DNA of 64,000 nt from Pirellulaceae bacterium. GTDB lineage: Bacteria; Planctomycetota; Planctomycetia; Pirellulales; Pirellulaceae. The notes under the pieces are model-generated. The model saw nothing but the letters and a program-made list of their open reading frames with translations. It was not told where the DNA came from and ran no database searches. The stretch is from NCBI GenBank assembly GCA_029243025.1, contig JAQWSU010000002.1, positions 1 through 64,000 of the forward strand, in the 5' to 3' direction. The position numbers and the translations under genes were made by a program. This document shows, piece after piece, positions 1-9,264 of the stretch (positions within the stretch are counted from its first letter, which is position 1; every line of letters begins with the position of its first letter).

Positions 1-1
1 C

Positions 2-280
2 GGTTTTGTGAAGGATCCTACCGTTTCGGCACAAGGATTTCCGACGGATCGTTCTGAGTCTGCCGGCGAGTCGCCTCGAGTGAATCCTCCAGCCGGTTTT
101 GTGAAAGATCCTACCGTTTCGGCACAAGGATTTCCGACGGATCGTTTGGAATCTGCCGGCGAGTCGCTCGGAGTGAATCCGCGAACAGAGTGGGTCAAGG
201 AGCTAACGGTCTCGGCCTCAGAGAATTTGCCTACGGAAAGGCTTGGGTTTGACGGGGTAAGTTTGCTGCAAAACTCAGCG
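2..280 (+). repeat. 93-bp tandem repeat inside the first CDS (3 units)
   Basis: Unit 1 (2-94) and unit 2 (95-187) are almost identical DNA. Each encodes 31 residues beginning GFVKDPTVSAQGFPTDR. Unit 3 (188-280, beginning EWVKELTVSASENLPTER) is diverged but keeps the register. A weaker trace (LKKDVTVSQ) follows near 302-330. The array probably continues left of the window. Confidence 0.9.
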
Positions 281-1705
281 AATTTCTCGAAACAAAACGA
301 GTTGAAAAAGGATGTGACCGTATCACAACCAACGGTTGGGGATCCACTGATGTCGCGGCGCCCGTCTTCGCGAAGCGGCGATAACCCGTTCAGTGTAGAG
401 AACACAAGATCCTCACAAATTTCCTTCGACTCGCAGGCGGCCTTCTTTGAGTCTGCCCCACGTTCGGCCAGTTCTGTTTCTCAGGCTAGATTAGTGCCAG
501 AATCGGTTCAGTCAAATCAGACCGTCGCCGGTCATAAGCCAGGGTCAAAACAGCAGTGGGCGCAACCGACTGCAAACCCTTCGAGGACTTCCATTCAGGT
601 TGATTCCCAACCAATAGTGCGGGTTCAGCCAGGTCTGCGTTCTAAGTCGACAGCGACTGCCGCGACGACTGTAGTCGCCGCGGAATCCGATTTTCATCAT
701 GTGGTTTATCCGGGATTAATTCACGCAACGTTGCCCCCAAGCTGCAATTGTGCTTCACCGGTGGCTGAATTCTGGCGGCCGGAAGGCATGGATTTACCTT
801 GGCCGCCCGACGAATACATTTGCGATGGTGGGGACGCTGATGCTCGCGTTACTGTCAATCGTGAATCTCAGGTTTCTGGACTCAATCTCGAGGACACGGT
901 TGCTCATTACGACACGGAGGATGGACGTACAATCGTCACGCCTTCAAATTCTGTGTGTATCTACTCACCTCGTTTTGCGTCCGTTCGGAAAATAATCGGG
1001 GTTCGCGAGGATGATCGGCTGCTCAGTCCTGGACTGGTTGATCTGCCTTTACCTCCGATGGTCGAGGACTTGACGCGTCCTCCTTTGGTGATTGAACAGC
1101 CGCTACCACCGAGACGGTTGCTAGATATTGACGGTCCGTTGGCACTTCGTGACCGAAGACGAGGGCTCGAGATCGACCAGGCGGTTCGTGTTGCTGAGCT
1201 GGTTCGAGAATTCCAGGCCTATGAAGATTATCAGATCATGCGTATTGGGATTGATAAATCTGCAGATAAGGCGCGAATTATTGAGCATATCACGGCAGCG
1301 ATTGAGTGGTCGCGTGCAGAGGCTCTTGAGGTCATCATCGATGAAGAGATTGCCAACGCCGACACGGCGATCCAACGTACGGGTGTTGTCTATCAGATTA
1401 AGGATGGACCTCCGTGCCTGCGGATCATCAAGCTGGCAAATCGGGGCGATGCACTCCCTGGCGAGATCGTGGAATTCACTCTTCGTTATGACAATATTGG
1501 TGAGCAAACCGTTGAGAATGTGACGGTGATCGATAACCTCACAACACGACTGGAATACGTTCCTGGCTCGTCGCAAAGCGACCGAAAGGCCGAATTCTTT
1601 GGCGACGAAAATCAAGGTGAATCACTCGTTCTGCGGTGGGAGATTCAAGAGCCTTTGCAACCCGGTGACGGAGGTTTAATCCGGTTTAAATGCAAGGTTC
1701 GTTAG
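2..1705 (+). CDS. DUF11-domain surface protein, 5'-truncated by window edge
   Basis: The reading frame is open to the left edge; the GTG at 8 lies inside a repeat and is not a real start, so the N-terminus is missing. The protein opens with 31-residue repeats of the type GFVKDPTVSAQGFPTDR, followed by a long Ser/Gln-rich low-complexity stretch (to about residue 200). A Pro-rich segment with several PLPP-type motifs follows (about 230-370), then a predicted helical part. The last ~110 residues form a DUF11-like beta-sandwich (EIVEFTLRYDNIG, NVTVIDNLTTRLEYVPGS, then a WEI-x-LQPGD-x-G motif). DUF11 modules occur in large cell-surface proteins of planctomycetes and other bacteria, so an extracellular or envelope role is inferred. 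No enzymatic domain is visible. The domain call is fairly secure; the function is unknown. Confidence 0.75.
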   Translation, partial: GFVKDPTVSAQGFPTDRSESAGESPRVNPPAGFVKDPTVSAQGFPTDRLESAGESLGVNPRTEWVKELTVSASENLPTERLGFDGVSLLQNSANFSKQNELKKDVTVSQPTVGDPLMSRRPSSRSGDNPFSVENTRSSQISFDSQAAFFESAPRSASSVSQARLVPESVQSNQTVAGHKPGSKQQWAQPTANPSRTSIQVDSQPIVRVQPGLRSKSTATAATTVVAAESDFHHVVYPGLIHATLPPSCNCASPVAEFWRPEGMDLPWPPDEYICDGGDADARVTVNRESQVSGLNLEDTVAHYDTEDGRTIVTPSNSVCIYSPRFASVRKIIGVREDDRLLSPGLVDLPLPPMVEDLTRPPLVIEQPLPPRRLLDIDGPLALRDRRRGLEIDQAVRVAELVREFQAYEDYQIMRIGIDKSADKARIIEHITAAIEWSRAEALEVIIDEEIANADTAIQRTGVVYQIKDGPPCLRIIKLANRGDALPGEIVEFTLRYDNIGEQTVENVTVIDNLTTRLEYVPGSSQSDRKAEFFGDENQGESLVLRWEIQEPLQPGDGGLIRFKCKVR

Positions 1706-1882
1706 TGTCGACGGCTTGACACTTGTTGTTCGACCAAGGGACCTTTCGCTAGAATGTCCCAGATTCGTGCTGGCTTGCCTCATGTTCAATTGAGCGTTGG
1801 CGCGCTTCACTCGTCGCTTCTGATGCGTGATTGAGTTCTGAGATGTGACTTCACGTTTCTCTGCCGGTGCAAGGAGATTTGC

Positions 1883-2995
1883 ATGCAGCCCAACTGGATT
1901 GCCGATCGCACGCAAGCTTTTGACAGTAGTGGTATTCGGAAAGTTTTCAACTTGGCTGCGAAAATGACCAATCCGGTCAATCTTTCCATCGGACAACCTG
2001 ATTTTGATGTGCCGGAATCAGTACGTATGGCGGGAATCGATGCCGTTCAGTCCGGGAAGAATGGATATGCCTTGACGCAGGGCATGCCCGTTTTGCGAGA
2101 CAAGCTTCAGCTTCGTGTTGATGAGCAATATCAGCATGCGGATCGCCAAGTCTTTGTCAGTTCAGGTACGAGCGGTGGCCTGGTTCTTAGCCTGCTTGCC
2201 ATGGTGAACCCGGGTGACGAAGTTATCGTTTTTGATCCCTACTTCGTGATGTATAAGCCACTTGTGCAGTTGGTCGGAGGCATTCCGATCGTGATTGACA
2301 CTTATCCGAACTTTGAGATTGACGTGAATCAAGTGGCTGCAGCAATTACTCCCAAGACAAAGTTGATTCTGTTCAATAGTCCCTCAAATCCTACCGGAAT
2401 TCTTGAGGGCGAATCCCAGACGAAGGCAATGGCCGAGCTTGCAGCGGATCGCGGAGTTGTCTTGGTGTCAGATGAAATCTACGGAGAGTTTTGCTATGAC
2501 AAGCCATTTGTCTCCCCTGCGGTCTATAACGACCAATGTGTTGTGATCGACGGGTTTTCAAAGAGTCACGCGATGACGGGTTGGCGAGTTGGATATGTGC
2601 ATGGTCCTGAGGCCGTTATCGACACGATGGTAAAGCTTCAGCAGTACACCTTTGTGTGTGCCCCGCAACCGGCGCAGTGGGCAGCTGCCACGGCGATGGA
2701 CTGTGATGTGTCGCTCTTAATGCATGCCTACCGCGAGAAACGCAATCGCATGGTGGACGGTTTGAACAAACACTACGAACTCGCGCTGCCAGGCGGCGCT
2801 TTTTACGTGTTTCCCCGGGCGCCAAAAGACAATGGCACAGAATTTGTCAATCAGGCAATTGAAAACAATCTGCTCGTAATTCCTGGGGGGATTTTCAGCG
2901 AACGCGACACTCATTTTCGAATTTCTTATGCGGCCGATGATGAAACGATCGATCGAGGAATCGAAATCCTGCAGAAATTGGCTGGGGGAGTATAA
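1883..2995 (+). CDS. class I/II PLP-dependent aminotransferase
   Basis: 370 aa, a normal length for fold-type I aspartate/aromatic-type aminotransferases. The substrate cannot be fixed from sequence. Family signs: NLSIGQPDFDVPESV near the N-terminus, the cofactor-phosphate region SSGTSGGLVL, NSPSNPTG (Asn contacting PLP), VSDEIYGEF (Asp pairing with the pyridine nitrogen), and DGFSKSHAMTGWRVGY carrying the Schiff-base Lys. A C-terminal Arg in FRISYA would bind the substrate carboxylate. The ATG at 1883 has a good Shine-Dalgarno sequence (AAGGAG about 7 bases upstream). The gene converges on clpX, and a strong hairpin directly follows the stop. The 1706-1882 gap upstream holds no other gene. 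Other possible substrates include Ala, Asp or aromatic amino acids. Confidence 0.9.
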   Translation: MQPNWIADRTQAFDSSGIRKVFNLAAKMTNPVNLSIGQPDFDVPESVRMAGIDAVQSGKNGYALTQGMPVLRDKLQLRVDEQYQHADRQVFVSSGTSGGLVLSLLAMVNPGDEVIVFDPYFVMYKPLVQLVGGIPIVIDTYPNFEIDVNQVAAAITPKTKLILFNSPSNPTGILEGESQTKAMAELAADRGVVLVSDEIYGEFCYDKPFVSPAVYNDQCVVIDGFSKSHAMTGWRVGYVHGPEAVIDTMVKLQQYTFVCAPQPAQWAAATAMDCDVSLLMHAYREKRNRMVDGLNKHYELALPGGAFYVFPRAPKDNGTEFVNQAIENNLLVIPGGIFSERDTHFRISYAADDETIDRGIEILQKLAGGV

Positions 2996-2996
2996 A

Positions 2997-3031
2997 AAAA
3001 GAGGCCGTTACCGGGAGTAACGGCCTCTTTT
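2997..3031. terminator. bidirectional intrinsic terminator between aminotransferase and clpX
   Basis: A perfect 11-bp stem (3001-3011 with 3017-3027, GAGGCCGTTAC/GTAACGGCCTC) with a 5-base loop is flanked by an A-run on the left and TTTT on the right. It can therefore end transcription from both convergent genes. It begins within 2 bases of the aminotransferase stop. Confidence 0.9.
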
Positions 3032-3055
3032 CACATCAGCGCTTCGAGATGAGTG

Positions 3056-4339
3056 CTACGCACTCTTTGATTGTGGGGGTAGCTTGAAAAGTTTCTCGCG
3101 ACCTTCCACGATATCGTCGGTGATTAGGAACTTGCTGCCAGCTTCTTGATCGGGCAGGTCATACATGATGTCGAGCATTACTTCTTCGATGATCGATCGA
3201 AGACCTCTGGCACCCGTGTCTTTTCGGAGCGCCTTTTTGGCAATGCTGCAGAGAGCACCTTCGGTGAAGTCCAACTCGCAGTGCTCCATGCGGAAGAGAC
3301 TTTGGTACTGACGAACCAAGGCATTCTTGGGTTCGGACAGGACCTTCACAAGCCCTTCCTCGTTCAGCGGGGTCAATGCCGAAGTGACGGGTAAACGGCC
3401 GACCAATTCTGGAATGAGACCGTATTCCAGGATGTCATCACTTGTGACGTTCGGCAGCAACTCACCCAGCCCTTTTTCCGTATCGTGCTCGGTCGGCTGA
3501 CCAAATCCGATACTTCGACTGCCGAGGCGTTTACGAATAATGTCCTCGACTCCGACGAATGTACCCCCGCAAATGAACAAAATGTTACTGGTGTCCATCT
3601 GGATGTATTGTTGCTCAGGATGCTTGCGCCCGCCTTGCGGTGGGACATTTGCTGTTGTTCCTTCCAGCATTTTGAGCAGGGCCTGTTGCACTCCCTCACC
3701 GGAAACATCGCGAGTGATCGAGACGTTTTGTGAGGTCTTGCCGATCTTGTCAATCTCATCAATGTACAGCACGCCACGTTGAGCTGCTTCGATGTCAAAG
3801 TCTGCCGCATGTAGTAATTTGAGCAGGAGGTTTTCTACGTCTTCACCAACGTAACCTGCCTCGGTGAGCGTGGTGGCGTCGCCAATCGCGAACGGCACAT
3901 TCAAGACTCGGGCCAGGGTTCGCGCTAGGAGCGTTTTGCCCGATCCGGTTGGTCCAATCATTAAAATGTTGGACTTTTCGATTTCGATGTCAGACCCTTC
4001 CCAGCCTAACGCCAAACGCTTGTAGTGGTTGTGGACAGCGACGGCCAAGACTCGCTTCGCCGCACTCTGACCAATCACGTACTCGTCGAGTTGATGAACG
4101 ATTTCGCGTGGAGCGGGAATATCATTGAACAACTGCTTGGTTGTTCCACGACGTCGCTGCTCTTGTTCCAAGATTGATTGGCACAGTTCGATACATTCTC
4201 CGCAAATGTAAACGTCGCCGGGGCCCTCCACGAGAGGACCCACGTCGCGGTAGCTTTTGCGACAGAACGAACAGAAGGCGTTCTTTTTTGTGGTGCCTCC
4301 CCCTCGTCGGGTTGTTGAACCATCCTTACCAGCGGGCAT
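3056..4339 (-). CDS. clpX: ATP-dependent Clp protease ATP-binding subunit ClpX
   Basis: 427 aa, the standard ClpX length. The N-terminal zinc-binding domain has C23-x2-C26 and C46-x2-C49. Walker A is GPTGSGKT at 129-136 and Walker B is [10 protein letters not shown]. Pore loop 1 is the GYVGEDVE motif, and the sensor 2 region ends in [21 protein letters not shown]. ClpX unfolds tagged substrates and feeds them into the ClpP chamber in the cytoplasm. The ATG is preceded by GAAAGGAGC, a strong ribosome binding site. No clpP or tig lies beside it on this strand, so the common tig-clpP-clpX arrangement is broken here. The 276-bp gap to the next leftward gene presumably carries its promoter. Confidence 0.97.
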   Translation of the reverse strand: MPAGKDGSTTRRGGGTTKKNAFCSFCRKSYRDVGPLVEGPGDVYICGECIELCQSILEQEQRRRGTTKQLFNDIPAPREIVHQLDEYVIGQSAAKRVLAVAVHNHYKRLALGWEGSDIEIEKSNILMIGPTGSGKTLLARTLARVLNVPFAIGDATTLTEAGYVGEDVENLLLKLLHAADFDIEAAQRGVLYIDEIDKIGKTSQNVSITRDVSGEGVQQALLKMLEGTTANVPPQGGRKHPEQQYIQMDTSNILFICGGTFVGVEDIIRKRLGSRSIGFGQPTEHDTEKGLGELLPNVTSDDILEYGLIPELVGRLPVTSALTPLNEEGLVKVLSEPKNALVRQYQSLFRMEHCELDFTEGALCSIAKKALRKDTGARGLRSIIEEVMLDIMYDLPDQEAGSKFLITDDIVEGREKLFKLPPQSKSA

Positions 4340-4615
4340 GATTGCTCCTTTCGGCTCGTCGGCACGCCAGCTTTTCTATTGCTGGCTGTGTCCGGCCTGG
4401 TGATTGTCCCTGGTGTTTTGCTCGATTGGCCGCTGTGTCAACTAGACAAGCTGTTTTGGCCGTTTGGGTCATCCGTGTCCGCACATTCACCTCGAGCCTA
4501 ACTACGAAATCGATGCCCTCGCTGTTCTGATCTATTCAATTAAATAAATCAGAAAAGCTTTCCCTGGCACGACAGGTCAGCGGTTAACATTCCGGGCCAA
4601 CCGGTAGAACCTGTC

Positions 4616-4885
4616 TTAATTTGAATCATCCTCTCGCTTTACCTTGGCTTGAAGTTCCTCAGCCAGGATCGTTTTTATATCTCGGAATTCTGTATCGCTC
4701 AGGACACCTCGGTGACGCATTTCTCGAAATTTTGTGAGCATCGTGCTGGAGGTTTCGGTGTCTTCGGACTCACCGCGAAACCTTCGCACAACGTAAACCC
4801 CGATGACCGATAAGATCGCCAAAATAGCCAGGGAGATGATTACACGAGCTTGCGGACTGCGCAGGAAATCGGTCATGGGGGTCAT
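4616..4885 (-). CDS. small SHOCT-like membrane protein
   Basis: 89 aa. A short N-terminus is followed by one membrane helix (about residues 12-33, VIISLAILAILSVIGVYVV) and a basic/acidic linker. The C-terminus, KFREMRHRGVLSDTEFRDIKTIL, resembles the SHOCT short C-terminal domain (pattern L..L...G.ITE.EF...K..L). SHOCT modules are usually oligomerisation or regulatory tails; nothing more specific can be said. A second in-frame ATG three codons downstream (4876) is an alternative start. The 352-bp region upstream (4886-5237) is non-coding. Confidence 0.65.
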   Translation of the reverse strand: MTPMTDFLRSPQARVIISLAILAILSVIGVYVVRRFRGESEDTETSSTMLTKFREMRHRGVLSDTEFRDIKTILAEELQAKVKREDDSN

Positions 4886-5237
4886 GGGGCAGTTCGGATT
4901 GTCCTCGCGGCCATCGGAGACAGTTTCAAACGGAAGATATTATGCACATGCGGTATACGGAGTCCAGGAAGAAGAGCCAATTTGGGGATGTCATAGGGGA
5001 AAATCCGGCCGGTTGATCAGCCAGAGATCCTGTGCGAGTTAAGTGTCCGCTATCGGAACTAGTAGCCACATCCAATTGGCAGCTTGTTGGAGGTAGAAAC
5101 TCGGTGTTTTTTGCTGGCCTGTCGGTCAATCTCGCCTCTTCATTCTACTCACGATTCCCCTTCCGACTCGGTAATTGTTAGAATTTGGGCAGGGGACCGC
5201 GGTAACCGGCGTATTTAGGACGAGGGTACAGGGATTC
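4886..5237. other. intergenic region between divergent genes
   Basis: This region separates the SHOCT-like gene (leftward) from the DUF1559-like gene (rightward) and must hold both promoters. A frame runs upstream of the DUF1559 gene from a TTG at 5175, but its 21 residues look non-genuine. No RNA gene, repeat or clear terminator was seen. Confidence 0.5.
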
Positions 5238-6146
5238 ATGGCGATTCAATTTCAATGCCCCCATTGTGGGAAGCAAACTGAAGTGGCTGATCGTTACGCC
5301 GGTAAATCGGGGCCCTGTGTTGCCTGCGGCCAGACGATTCTAATTCCCGGTGTGGCCGCCGACGCTGTTGCGTCGACGGCCGATGGTCGTGGAGGGGCGA
5401 ATCGAAATCCCATGGTGTTGATGATGCTTCTCCTCGGTGGGGGCTTCTTATTATTTGCCATTGTGATTATTGGGTTGCTTATCGCCCTGCTGTTGCCGGC
5501 TGTTCAGGCTGCTCGTAGCCACTCGCACCAGGTTCAGTGCTGCAATCAAGTGATGCAAATCGCCCAGGCATTTGAGCACTACCAACAAGTTCACGGCCAC
5601 TATCCGCCCGCTTACACAACCGATCAGCAAGGTCGTCCTCTCCATAGCTGGAGGGTGCTGATTCTTCCCTATCTTGGGCCTGATGAGGTTGCCTTGTACG
5701 ATCAGTTTGACTTGAATCGGCCATGGGACGATCCGGGGAATCGGGAATTAGTCGACCAGATGCCTGCCATTTACGCCTGCCCGTCGAATGAGACGGCATC
5801 AGCAATGAGCGAAACCAGTTACTGCGTCGTGGAGGGGCCCGCTTTCATGTTCGATGCGGACAAAACCGTTTCGAAAGAAGATCTAATTGGAGCTGGGCAA
5901 CCTGTGCTGATGCTTGTCGAGGTCAACCATTCGTCGATCGAGTGGACGGAACCAGTTGATGTTGATGCGGCGAGACTGGCATGCGGGATTAATAGTGGCC
6001 TGCAAGGCTGTTGTGGGAGTGAACACCGTGAGGGAATTGTCGTCGCAAACTCGGATGGCTCTACCCGAATGGTTTCCGAGGTAACTGCGCCGGCCGAATT
6101 GGTTGATATGGCAACTCTGGGGGAAGTCCCGGTTGAAGTTGAGTAG
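5238..6146 (+). CDS. zinc-ribbon DUF1559-family membrane protein
   Basis: 302 aa from the ATG at 5238; an upstream TTG at 5175 would add 21 unlikely residues. The N-terminal cytoplasmic zinc ribbon has C7-x2-C10 and C27-x2-C30 and ends in ILIPG. One membrane helix (about 58-84) leads into LLLPAVQAARSHSHQVQC, then the DUF1559 core (HYPPAYTTDQQGRPLHSWRVLILPYL, YDQFDLNRPWDDPGN, YACPSNET). DUF1559 proteins are very numerous in planctomycetes and usually begin with a type IV prepilin-like peptide. Here that leader is replaced by the zinc ribbon, so the helix serves as a plain anchor and the core would face the periplasm. Function is unknown; a role in pseudopilus-like structures is only inferred. 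Confidence 0.85.
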   Translation: MAIQFQCPHCGKQTEVADRYAGKSGPCVACGQTILIPGVAADAVASTADGRGGANRNPMVLMMLLLGGGFLLFAIVIIGLLIALLLPAVQAARSHSHQVQCCNQVMQIAQAFEHYQQVHGHYPPAYTTDQQGRPLHSWRVLILPYLGPDEVALYDQFDLNRPWDDPGNRELVDQMPAIYACPSNETASAMSETSYCVVEGPAFMFDADKTVSKEDLIGAGQPVLMLVEVNHSSIEWTEPVDVDAARLACGINSGLQGCCGSEHREGIVVANSDGSTRMVSEVTAPAELVDMATLGEVPVEVE

Positions 6147-6315
6147 CAAACGAACGGTTTCCTCGGCTGAATTCTGACGGTCTGCCAGACGGATTCTTGG
6201 CAGGAGCCCTGTCAGCTACTCCTCGACTGAAAAAAATCTCAAGCAGCCAGTGGGGGAGCGCCGATGAACCCCTACGTAGGTCTGTAGTCATCGCTTGTGT
6301 CCGGGGGATGAGTTC

Positions 6316-8058
6316 GTGGGCAAGTTGTTTTCGTTGGCTGTAGTGGGGTTTTCATTCAGCAGTGCCTGCGGCGCGGTTTGTGCCCAGTCGACATTTGCGG
6401 AAAGACCTCCCGGTGTCGAACCGATCGTAACTCGTGAACATCTGTTCTCGATTCCTTTTTATCTGAATCCTCGTCAGCGGCGACCCGAGGAACTGTTTCT
6501 CTATGTTTCAGGGAATCAGGGGAAAAATTGGTCGTTGTATCAACGGCGTGCACCCCACCAGGTGAAATTCGATTTTCAAGCTGGCGGCGAAGGTGAGTTT
6601 TGGTTTGTCATCAGGACACCTCGCTCGGGAGCAGCACCGGATAGTTATTCTCATCCGGAAAAAATCGTGATTGTGGATCAATCGAAACCAGAGCTCGAGC
6701 TGAACGTTGAACTCGGAGCGACGGGGCAGGTCAAGGCCAGTTGGGATGCAAATGATCCCGCTTTGGACACCAGTACGTTTGAGCTGTCGTATCAACTTCC
6801 AAACGACGAGCAATGGCGACCCGTTACCGTTCGTTTGCCTGTCTCGCGTGGCGATAAAACGTTTTCAGGTGAAGTCTCTTGGGCTGTATTTGGCCAAGAA
6901 GGAAAGGCTCTGGTCCGCGTTGAGGTTTTGGATCGAGCTGGTAATAAAAGCGTCATGCAAGATCGGGTGACGCTTAATCCCGTCGCATTGCACAAAACTA
7001 ACTCGGATTCTTCCAACGCCCATGCGCATTTAGCCGCCAAGCCTGATTTACATAAAACAACCTCGGAGAGTACAGAATCAAAGACCGATCTGCCCCCACC
7101 TTCGACTTACGATGCAAAGCTTCCGCTAACGCTGACTGAGCGGTTGATAGATCATTCTGGAATTCGGGACGAGCCCCAACCAACCCGTTCGCTTCCAGCT
7201 CGTGACAACGGTTGGACATCGACGGCGCAGGATCAATCTGGAAGTGATCCTTTTGGGAATTCATTCGGATTGGTCGACCCGATCTTGGATCCGCTTGATG
7301 CGCTGAGTCGAGCCAATACCGAACCTGTGGCTGGCCGATATCCGCTGCCGGTTGCCAATCAGTTCGTACCGAATGCCAGTGGACCGAATGCCAGTGGACC
7401 ACCAGCGACACCTGGTCCTTCCGTGCCGGCGGTGCAGGTCACCGATTCCAACCGCTTTAATTTGGACTACGAAATTTCTGATACGGGCGAATCAGGAATT
7501 GCGCGCGTTGAATTGTGGATCACCAGAGACGACGGCCGATCCTGGAACCCGTTTGGCGTGGACGAAGATCGTGAAAGTCCCTTTCAGGTGGAAGTACCCA
7601 CGGAGGGTAAATTTGGTTTTCGGCTTTTGATTCACAACGGACGAGGAGCTTCATCGCGGCCGCCTCAACCTGGCGAAGCCGCAGATCTGTGGGTTGCTAT
7701 CGATCGGTCCCCACCACAGGGAGCGGTCCGCTCGGCTCGATTTATCGAGGGAGCCCAGGGAAAGCAGTTAACGGTTAGCTGGGACGTGGCTGATGCAAAT
7801 CTGGCGGCGGCACCGATCCAACTGAGTTACTCAGATCGTCCCGACGGTCCCTGGATGCCCTTAGATCGGCCGGTGGCCAATACAGGGCGACACGACTGGA
7901 AGTTGGATTTTCGTTTACCGCCGGAAATCTATTTGAAGCTAAGCGTGCGAGATCTTGCGGGGAATGGGGCCGAGATCCTTTACGATCAGCCTGTAAGAAC
8001 AGTCAGTCCGCCTCCCTCAGGTCGAATTCGAGCGGTGCGCCCGATCGAAAAGCTGTAA
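6316..8058 (+). CDS. secreted protein with two Ig-like halves
   Basis: About 580 aa from the GTG at 6316. That start follows GGGGGATGAG at good spacing and begins a clear signal peptide (GKLFSLAVVGFSFSSACG, cleavage near VCAQ). A TTG at 6295 would put seven charged residues in front. Two similar beta-rich halves are visible. The first (about 30-230) has LFLYVSGNQGKNW, SKPELELNVELG and VEVLDRAGN. The second (about 375-570) has VELWITRDDGRSW, SPPQGAVRSARF and LSVRDLAGN. A Ser/Thr/Pro-rich linker joins them and carries a NASGP duplication. Each half looks like paired fibronectin/Ig-type modules. It is probably periplasmic or exported; no catalytic residues or ligand are evident. I do not recognise a named family. 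Confidence 0.7.
   Translation: MGKLFSLAVVGFSFSSACGAVCAQSTFAERPPGVEPIVTREHLFSIPFYLNPRQRRPEELFLYVSGNQGKNWSLYQRRAPHQVKFDFQAGGEGEFWFVIRTPRSGAAPDSYSHPEKIVIVDQSKPELELNVELGATGQVKASWDANDPALDTSTFELSYQLPNDEQWRPVTVRLPVSRGDKTFSGEVSWAVFGQEGKALVRVEVLDRAGNKSVMQDRVTLNPVALHKTNSDSSNAHAHLAAKPDLHKTTSESTESKTDLPPPSTYDAKLPLTLTERLIDHSGIRDEPQPTRSLPARDNGWTSTAQDQSGSDPFGNSFGLVDPILDPLDALSRANTEPVAGRYPLPVANQFVPNASGPNASGPPATPGPSVPAVQVTDSNRFNLDYEISDTGESGIARVELWITRDDGRSWNPFGVDEDRESPFQVEVPTEGKFGFRLLIHNGRGASSRPPQPGEAADLWVAIDRSPPQGAVRSARFIEGAQGKQLTVSWDVADANLAAAPIQLSYSDRPDGPWMPLDRPVANTGRHDWKLDFRLPPEIYLKLSVRDLAGNGAEILYDQPVRTVSPPPSGRIRAVRPIEKL
7369..7398 (+). repeat. 15-bp tandem duplication in the linker
   Basis: Two exact copies of CCGAATGCCAGTGGA lie back to back and encode NASGP twice in the low-complexity linker of the Ig-like protein. 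This looks like a recent slippage event. Confidence 0.85.
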
Positions 8059-8164
8059 CAAGCGAGGCGCCCCCGTCTCCCTTTTCAAGGGGAGTTGGTC
8101 ACGTTAGGCTGTGCGGAGTCCGTTATTTTCATCGGTGGGGCTTTTCGCAGGCTGGGCCATTCTC

Positions 8165-9223
8165 ATGTCCGAATCCATTCATGCTTTCGACTTCATTCAG
8201 CAAGGTCAGGTTGATGAATTGCCTGGTGTGATTGCGATTGCAGGAGACGAGCGTTTCTTAAAACGCCAAGTCTTTGAGCTGTTAATGCCTGCTGACGCGG
8301 ATGTTTCGGATTTCGTTGGGGATAGCTGCGAATGGCGTGATATTCGGGATGAATTACGAAGTGGTTCGCTGTTTGGAACGGGGATGCGTCGTGTTCTCGT
8401 ATCGGACGCCGACGGCTTTGTCTCGCAACATCGGAGTTCGCTTGAGGAGTATGTTGCCAAACCTTCGCGGTCCGCTGTGTTAATGCTTGACCTCGGGGCT
8501 CTTCCATCCAACACGAAGTTGTACAAGGCGATTGTTGCCAGGCAGGGAGTGATCAATTGCCGGTTGCCAGAAACCAAAGGTGGTCGTAGTAAGTCAGTGG
8601 ACACCGTCCGACTCAAAAAATGGGTCACTCGTTGGGCTGCAGCAAAGCATCACATCAAACTCAATGATCAAGCTGCCGATGAGTTGGTCGATTTGATTGG
8701 ATGGGAGCTTGGGTTGCTGAATCAGGAAATGGCCAAACTGGCTCTGTTTGTTGAAAAGGATGGCAAGGTGGATGTGGCGCTTGTCGACCGGGTGGTGGGA
8801 GGCTGGCGGACTCAGACGACCTGGGACATGTTGGATGCGGCCGCAATGGGAAATGCCGCACAAGCGCTTGAGCAATTGGATCACTTGTTGCAGTCTGGGG
8901 ATGCTCCGCAAGCACTGTTTGGATCGATCGCCTGGTCGTTGAGGCGGTTTGCTGCTGCAACTCGAATCTATCAGCGAATGGAGCGCACATCCGGACGTGG
9001 TAATTTAGCAGCTGCTCTCGAGCAGGCCGGATTTCGCAAGTGGCCGAAGGAAGCAATTCCCAAAGCAGTTGAACAACTCAAACAGATTTCTCGTGCACGC
9101 GCCACGCACCTCTATCGCTGGTTGTTGGATGCGGATCTGTCACTCAAGGGAAGTCATTCATCGCCACAGCGAGCTCGTTTTGCGCTCGAAAAGCTCATCT
9201 TTCAATTAGCTCGTCAACGTTAA
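8165..9223 (+). CDS. holA: DNA polymerase III, delta subunit
   Basis: 352 aa from the ATG at 8165 (MSESIHAFDF); a GTG at 8111 would add 18 residues that look like noise. HolA belongs to the clamp-loader complex and opens the sliding clamp. Family signs: VIAIAGDERFLKRQ near the N-terminus (delta subunits start with an aG.e.fl...... motif), RRVLVSDADGF, LLNQEMAKLALF in the lid region, and the C-terminal collar domain (ALFGSIAWSLRRF, LDADLSLKGS near the end). There is no canonical Walker A, as expected for delta. It follows the Ig-like protein gene after about 100 bases and ends just before the convergent pyrC' gene. Length and layout are normal. Confidence 0.88.
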   Translation: MSESIHAFDFIQQGQVDELPGVIAIAGDERFLKRQVFELLMPADADVSDFVGDSCEWRDIRDELRSGSLFGTGMRRVLVSDADGFVSQHRSSLEEYVAKPSRSAVLMLDLGALPSNTKLYKAIVARQGVINCRLPETKGGRSKSVDTVRLKKWVTRWAAAKHHIKLNDQAADELVDLIGWELGLLNQEMAKLALFVEKDGKVDVALVDRVVGGWRTQTTWDMLDAAAMGNAAQALEQLDHLLQSGDAPQALFGSIAWSLRRFAAATRIYQRMERTSGRGNLAAALEQAGFRKWPKEAIPKAVEQLKQISRARATHLYRWLLDADLSLKGSHSSPQRARFALEKLIFQLARQR

Positions 9224-9264
9224 AATCTGCGAACTATCGGCTGCGAAAATAATTGGCCGTTCGC

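Noticed and set aside
2-280. CRISPR array
   Set aside because: The repeats are in-frame protein-coding repeats without spacers.
1716-1755. Promoter upstream of the aminotransferase (TTGACA at 1716, TAGAAT at 1750)
   Set aside because: The spacing of 28 bases is too long for a normal sigma-70 promoter; an alternative TTGTTC at 1726 is too weak to claim.
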